Below, one piece after another: positions 58,020 to 64,000 of a stretch of DNA of 64,000 nt. A model generated the notes under the pieces. It saw nothing but the letters and a program-made list of their open reading frames with translations. It was not told the DNA's origin and did no database searches. The position numbers and the translations under genes are program-made. The stretch comes from Amphiura filiformis (Eukaryota; Echinodermata; Ophiuroidea; Amphilepidida; Amphiuridae). Each line of letters opens with the position of its first letter. Within the stretch, counting starts at the first letter, position 1. The stretch spans positions 50,426,052-50,490,051 of the forward strand of contig NC_092635.1 in NCBI RefSeq assembly GCF_039555335.1, in the 5' to 3' direction.

Positions 58020-59105
58020 CTATTTTATAAGCAGATTGTATTTCTTTGATTTAAAAATTCAAATACTTGCAAGGTTTTTTAGTTTCACTCAAATGTGATG
58101 AAGATTAGTGGTAAGTCAGTAGTGGAAGTTCCAAAACCATATCCAGGTTTTAAATTTTAAACTCAAGATTTTAAATGCTTAGGCTTGTGCCAATTTTCAG
58201 AATTTTGTGATTAGAGTTGTAAGAAAACATACAAAATAAGTGCATGTTTTAGGACCAGTTTCCCTCAAATTGCAAAAATATTACTGTAAGGCGACGAAAA
58301 AAGAAAACCCTGTTCTACGGGCCCGAACGACCCAGATTTTGAACAAATTGGGGAAAAAAATTTCCTGTACAAATGAATGCGGACCCAAATTTCGGAAATT
58401 TTCTCAAATTGCAGATTATTTACAGATTTTAGTGATTTTTTGGTCATTTAAAAAAAAAAAAATCAACTTTTAACTAAAGGATTAAAATTTAGCAATGTTT
58501 CATTTGGCAAATCATGATAACATTTTTTTAATCCCTGTAAATTATTGCTTATTTTTATGGAATCAGGAGTAGAGGATGAGTGTTTGTACACAGAAACACT
58601 ATACTAGTGGTGTTTCTAGAAGGTGAGTTTTTGTAGGCTAAAAATTATTTTATATATTTGTGAAATAAATTTGACCAAAGATTATAAACATTTTCAATTG
58701 CTTACAATTATTTCTATCATAGGTGTGATAAGTGTGACAGTCAGTATGGTCTTTGCAGGGGGTTGGCCCCCATCTCCCATGAGTTGGTTTGCTAAATTAA
58801 TCCCATAAAGAAAATTTCACTCCCCCAAAAAACAAAAAACAAAACAAAACATTTTAACCCCCAATAGAATAAAGTTCAAAATAAACTTGGGTAAATGGAT
58901 AATTTTACCTTTATTTTGGCAAAAATGGTATAAAATTGAAAGCTGGTGTGGTAAACACAAAGTTTCACCTTAATTTGGGGCTAATGAGGGTGAAATGGTA
59001 TAGGTGTATATTTTTACTTAAAACTAGTCCTGGTAAGGGTTACCTCCAGGAACCCCAGATCTAGCATGGGTACACAGAAAATCCTTGAGACCCCCCCCCC
59101 TGGAT
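58020..59105. other. Intergenic; nothing recognised
   Basis: AT-rich DNA between the FATP genes, with no supported gene. Confidence 0.45.
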
Positions 59106-59400
59106 TTTGACAATGGAAATGGACAAAATTTTGACAATAAATAAATGGTAATGGACAAAATTACGATATTTTAACAATGGAAATGGTTAGATTATGAAAT
59201 TTTGTGAATGGAAATGGACAAAATTATGAAATTTTGACAGTGGAAATGAGTAAACTATTGAGATTATGACAATGGAAATGGACAAAATGATATTTTGACA
59301 ATGGAAATGGGCAAAATTCTGAACTTTGACATTGACATTCGAAATAGACAAAATTTTGGAATTTTGACAATTGATGGAAATGGACAAATTTTGAGCAACA
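59106..59400 (+). repeat. Minisatellite of AATGGAAATGGACAAAATT-type units
   Basis: About nine imperfect units of 28-36 bp built on TTTTGACAATGGAAATGG. Confidence 0.85.
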
Positions 59401-59629
59401 TTTTTGGTGAAAGTTGGTTGAAATAAAAAGTAAATTTTTCCTATGTATTTATATCTAGTTTTGATTAATTAATAACAATTTACTGAAGAATTACTTTGTT
59501 TTGTTACCCAAAACAATGTTGGTCAAAAATGTGTTTTTGGCATTTTCTCCAAAACTGTAAAAATATCAAAATTTGAGGTCACAGATGGTTTTGTCAAGTG
59601 TTTGCCATTCTAAAGATACTTTTATATAC

Positions 59630-62133
59630 TTAAAGGGGCATTTCGTGATCCACAGCCTCATCCCCCACTTTTCTCAAAAAAGTTGAGATTTTTATATCAC
59701 TGGAAACCTCTGGCTACATAATGTTTATGTACAAAATATTTCTTGCAGATTAATTCGTTTTGAAAAGATATCGTGAAATTTGAATTTCGTTCTGGTGCAC
59801 CAGAACGAAATTACAACGCACAGTGTCGACTTCCTATTCGATAAATATAAATTTAATACTCCGTTGGTGAGCGACGGGCGACTGGTATTTTACCGAACGC
59901 AAGAAAAGGAGTTCTATCTGATTGGCTAGCAATCGATCGCTTAGGTAAACAGTAGTCAACTATAAACTCAAAACTGAGCATCGTATTCAATTCGATTGAA
60001 ATCGATATTCTATTATTGCCGTAGATAAAGAGAGTGATAGTGTGTCAATAATGTACATTGTATTGCAGCTGGATTTTACATGCATTCTTTTATATAAAAT
60101 TTTTCTCAAAGAGTTGAATATGATCAAAATTTTTACTCAGGATTTCAAATTTTTTACCCGCAAATTGCAGTTAAACATATCCACAGCAAAATACCGGTCC
60201 TCACTAATTAGTGTATTTAATTTCCAGTTAGTGTATTTAAGATATAAACCTGACAACAAATAAAATTTTCTTGCAACAGAAATATCATATGGGATACTGA
60301 TATGGTAGGCTGCAACCGCCACAACGTGGAGCTGGATATACGCGTAGCTGACTTTTTGCTCCGTGGAGCCAAATTGACCAATCATGATCATGTTAGAGTT
60401 TTTCATTACTCGGAGGTAAAACTGACTAATTTAGTACGACTTACTCATTACGTGAAGCGAATTTATTCATTAAGAATTTGCCAGACGAGCGCCACGTAGT
60501 TGCAAGATATCCTCGGTCACGAAAGTTATGATTCAAAAAGTAGTTTATGAAAAGTACGAACTGACTTATTATTAAGATGGACATGCACTCATAAGAAACT
60601 CATACAGTATTGTACATAACTATATAGCTAGGCAGAGTGGTGGTAAACTATGCACACAGTTCTGCGATCTGCAGTGTATCGCGGGAGCTAATTTGTATAA
60701 CTTGCGCAGTGTCCCTGCGAATTCGACCTTCAGCAAACTGCAAACCAGTTCGGATTTACTTTATATACTAGTAGTAGGCCATGCATACTGTAGTTACTGT
60801 CCGTTTTCCTATACACAATACTCAGTGCGCTCACCATTGCGTGACCTCTACAAATAGTGTATGTTAGAAGTATAGGCCATTGCCTAGTTGACGTCACTAC
60901 TGTGTAAAAAATAACCGCCAATATTTAAAGTATTCTCTGAAATTCTAGAAAATATAGTTTTGTAACATGTCCTAAATTTTTAGCTAATTTAGGTGTTTGG
61001 AAATATTGGTACTTTTGTACCAAAAATATGAAGAAATTATTTCTAAACCGTGTTAAGTCATTAAGCTTCTCATTTTCAAGAACGCTGGTTAACAATAAGC
61101 AGACTATTGTCCCATTTAAGTAAACAAAAGCCCACAGTATTGTTACCTTGCGTTCAGCTTTATAATCGTTCACCCAACTGAAACTATAATACCAGCTCAT
61201 TGCTCATTGCACAGGTAAAACAGACACAAGTGCAGTATGTATTTAACCAGAGAAGATCTGATGTAACATAGTTGAGCCGTTTTCATTGAGTGTTATCTTG
61301 GTTTAATAGCTTTTAATAGGGTTTAAGTCCTTCAAAGGTCGTGGTGAGTTCTACTGTAGACATGACTGCATCATGATTATTTTTAAGTCAACAACATTCA
61401 ACAATATGATCACCGTGATAGTATGAGAGTATCAGTACCGTGGGTGTCAGTGATCCTGGCCTGACACAGTAGACAAACAAACAAACAAACACGCCACACA
61501 CATGACACATGCATGCAAGGTAACATTGACTATACACTAATCAAACAATTGTATTGATCCTGTACAACTGGTCGTGGTTTATTTACAATCGATTCATTTA
61601 AAATCCCCATAGTAAACATTAATTTTGGCAAGAGTTTTCTCTCTCTGGAACGAGGATGCATCCACTGGCTCCGCGTAATGAAAAGATCTAACATGATTGG
61701 TCAATTTAGCTCCGTGAAGCGAAAAGTAAGCTACGCGTAGCAGCTCCACGCCATGGCGGTTACTGCCAGCCATATATTGATCATGCGAAAATCGTAAAAC
61801 ATAGAATAGAAACAGTGTGGCAGGCGCTCAAAATCTCAAATTGTATGCTTAGCCTGAGTTGCACGGCCTATCTCGAATAAAATCACCATGCGTAGTTGTT
61901 GAAAAACGTGAGGATTCATCGTACTATCACGGCAATTTTTAACACGAAGATATAGGGATGATGACGATTGTGCAACGTATTGTCTATGGAGCAGTGTAAT
62001 ACACATAATCATGCATAACTCGCATAAGCGCAAAATCGGAATCAACTGAAATTTTGGGAATAGGTTTTTTCGTGGATATGTACTGAAAAATGTCATAAAA
62101 AGAGGATGCTAGGATCACGAAATACTCCTTTAA
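59630..62133. mobile_element. 2.5-kb TTAA-flanked foldback element
   Basis: TTAA followed by AGGGGCATTTCGTGATCC is inverted at the right end as GGATCACGAAATACTCCT plus TTAA. Inner inverted segments also pair, for example GCTACGCGTAGCAGCTCCACG at 61733 with its inverse near 60330. No transposase frame was found. A fragment of the left end lies at 22383-22592. Confidence 0.72.
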
Positions 62134-62548
62134 AGGATGTCTCCTGTAATCACAACATTATGCCATATATGTTAGAAAATTATCGAGCACAAATCGTGTA
62201 GTTTTATTTAGACAAACTCGTATTGACCATAAAAACGAATTAATACAGCCGTCTCTCAACACACGATATTCAAAATTCCTGGGCGTCAAAATTGTGCAAT
62301 GATGTCCCAGTAATACAATGAAGGCCGACAACTGAGCACAAATAACCATGATGTAATTGCACGAGACAATTTTGGCGCGGGAATTTTTAATATTGTGTTT
62401 TGAGAGCCGGCTATTTTTATTTGATTTTATGGTCAGTATGAGTTTGTTTGTAAAAAAACCATGTGATTCATGCTATAATAATTATTTTTCTAACATATAA
62501 GGTATAATGTTTTGATTGCCACCGGGGATTGCCAGAGACATCCTTTAA
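62130..62548. mobile_element. TTAA-flanked MITE abutting the previous element
   Basis: The ends are TTAAAGGATGTCTCCTGTAA and its near-inverse GCCAGAGACATCCTTTAA. The left TTAA (62130-62133) is shared with the right end of the 2.5 kb element. Confidence 0.7.
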
Positions 62549-63185
62549 GACCAGCATCTTAATGAGCCCTAAAATTTATAATTCCAGGGTAGCACATGTC
62601 TTTGCAGATGCAACAAATTAGAAAATAAAATATCTGCCAAATGTAAAACTTACTTAAGTGATATGTTCCAATAAAGGAAGTCAGAAAATCCATATAAATC
62701 ATTTTAAGCATGTTGCCAAATGATCAAATCATGTCCACTACCTTGTGGCTCACAGTCGCATGTTCTTATCTATTCCAGTGACCCCTGTTTCCCTGGAACT
62801 TTGGATGCATTGAAGTAGGTATTAGCATTTTACTTTGAAAAATCTATATAAGAGTTGCAGTGCTACTTTCATGTCCCTCCAGTGAACAGAGGCCCAATCC
62901 TACCCATGCAAATATGCATGAGGTCATTTGAGGTGTCACTGGAGTAATAATAGTAATGTTAGTATGTTCAACCAGGGAAGTGGTTCAACTTTGTTTGAAG
63001 GTCTTTGATTTTTGTTGCTCTGTACCAAATCTAAAAATAGTACAAATGGTGATAGGCAATAGTTCAATGTATTATTTGCTTTTAAGTCTTGGCTGACAGT
63101 TGCCAAATGTACCAATGCCCAGTCAAGTTGTATGTGTAAACTGTGTACGCCTCCCAGGTAATACTGTTTTGTGGAGAGCATTATA
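62549..63185 (+). other. Upstream region of FATP gene 2
   Basis: Non-coding, with a TATATAAG candidate at 62845. No other element was recognised. The 5' UTR of gene 2 probably lies in its right half. Confidence 0.4.
62845..62852 (+). promoter_or_regulatory. Candidate TATA box for FATP gene 2
   Basis: TATATAAG lies about 340 nt upstream of the gene 2 start codon, outside the adjacent TTAA elements. A start site about 30 nt downstream would give a 5' UTR of roughly 310 nt. It rests on the motif alone. Confidence 0.3.
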
Positions 63186-63669
63186 ATGTCATTTAAACCC
63201 AACAAGGCTGCATTAGCAGCAGTCGGCATACCAGCTGCACTTCTAGTCGGATTACGACTACGCTACCCAACCATCCGTGATGACATCACTCTTATTCGAC
63301 AACAATTCGATTTACTCTTTGCCATTAAAGACTTTATGGACAGGAACCAGAAGGTTATTGATACCTTTGAAGAGCATGCACGCAATATACCAAACAAGCC
63401 ATTCATATTCTTTAAAGACGAATGCCACACATACGGTCAGGTGGATCGAGATGCCAACAAGTTGGCGCATTTCATGCAGGAAAGTGGAAAATTGGGAGTA
63501 GGAGATACTGTGGCGTTCTTACTACCAAACGCCCCTGTGTATGTATCAAGTTATTTAGCATGTAACAAGATTGGTGTTGCAGCGTCATTTGTGAACTACA
63601 ACCTCAAGCATCATGCACTGTTGCATTGCATCGAAATCTGTGAAGCTAAAGTTGTTCTCTGCTCAAAAG
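63186..63669 (+). CDS. SLC27A2-like: FATP gene 2, exon 1 (rest of gene outside window)
   Basis: The first ATG, at 63186, begins MSFKPNKAALAAVGIPAALL. It is followed by RYPTIRDDITLIRQQ, NIPNKPFIFF, HTYGQVDRDANK and [14 protein letters not shown], all aligning with exon 1 of the gene at 22873. Exon lengths are 484 and 490 nt, and both end at phase 1 just after an LCS(E/K)G block. The donor is GTAAAA at 63670. This is a tandem paralogue in the same orientation, about 7.6 kb beyond the end of gene 1. The catalytic part is not in the window, so activity cannot be judged. Confidence 0.92.
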
Positions 63670-63692
63670 GTAAAATTAATAGGTACAACTAC

Positions 63693-63811
63693 CGAATAGG
63701 GTGCAACTTGCTAGACTTGAGTCTAGTACTCGTTTACGGAGTTTAGGGTCAGGGTTTAAGGTTGGGATAGGACAGTCTTGTAATAAGACTAGTAAAGTTG
63801 CACCCTATTCG
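63693..63811. mobile_element. Short MITE in intron 1 of FATP gene 2
   Basis: The ends are CGAATAGGGTGCAACTTG and its inverse AAGTTGCACCCTATTCG. It begins 23 bp after the exon 1 donor. Confidence 0.75.
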
Positions 63812-64000
63812 CCAATCGCTCCTAATATTATCATGTAATCCTCGTATTTAATAGCACATGGGGCTCTGCAATAATTATATGGGGGGGTGTTTTCTCCCCA
63901 GGTTTTTTCAAAGCAGTCTGTCAAAAATTGGCCCCGCCCTGTTTTAGATGTGTCAAAAAATCTTTGCCTCCCCCTGTACACATGCCAGATATTTAGAACC

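Noticed and set aside
63171..63185. A start of FATP gene 2 upstream of 63186
   Set aside because: The frame extends upstream only through a GTG codon. The first ATG is at 63186 and matches the length of the paralogous exon.

Overview
The window is animal genomic DNA. Genes are split into phase-compatible exons with GT/AG junctions, intergenic and intronic DNA is AT-rich and packed with foldback (MITE-like) elements, and two LINEs, a long-LTR element, SINE-like sequences and many tandem repeats are present. The frequent AGGCCTA words, the repeat style and the fatty-acid transport protein (FATP/SLC27) exon layout suggest an invertebrate deuterostome, most likely an echinoderm or hemichordate. 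That placement is inference; no marker in the window fixes the species.

Left third (about 1-20.3 kb): a gene on the minus strand can be assembled from splice signals. Exon 1 (20220-19620) encodes a signal peptide and an eight-cysteine domain. Exon 2 (15727-13746) encodes an acidic stretch followed by about 20 copies of a 7-residue Gln/Asn/Pro repeat and about 15 copies of a 14-residue repeat. Further small acidic exons follow at 11034-10945, 8033-7941 and perhaps 5095-4988. Two of these small exons are near-identical copies created by a tandem duplication of the surrounding 1.4 kb. The left end also has a 1.2 kb tandem array whose unit contains several AGGTCA half-sites spaced like DR4/DR5 nuclear-receptor elements.

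Centre and right (22.9-55.6 kb): a complete FATP/very-long-chain acyl-CoA synthetase gene on the plus strand. Nine exons join in phase into 627 codons ending in the peroxisomal-type tripeptide AKL. Its introns have been enlarged by transposons. The 17 kb intron 2 holds a TTAA-flanked MITE carrying two further elements, a non-autonomous Gypsy-like LTR element with 1.88 kb LTRs, and an 8 kb LINE that is itself split by an 868 bp DNA element with a 5 bp target duplication. Intron 5 holds a 4.2 kb I-group-like LINE with RNase H, bounded by a perfect 14 bp target duplication.

Right end (56-64 kb): mostly MITE-like elements, then the first exon (63186-63669) of a second FATP gene in the same orientation and with the same intron phase, so FATP genes are tandemly duplicated here. 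The rest of that gene lies beyond the window.

No rRNA, functional tRNA, CRISPR array or prokaryote-type system was found. The most unusual item is the secreted repeat protein gene; the most informative structural item is the layered transposon nesting inside the FATP introns.
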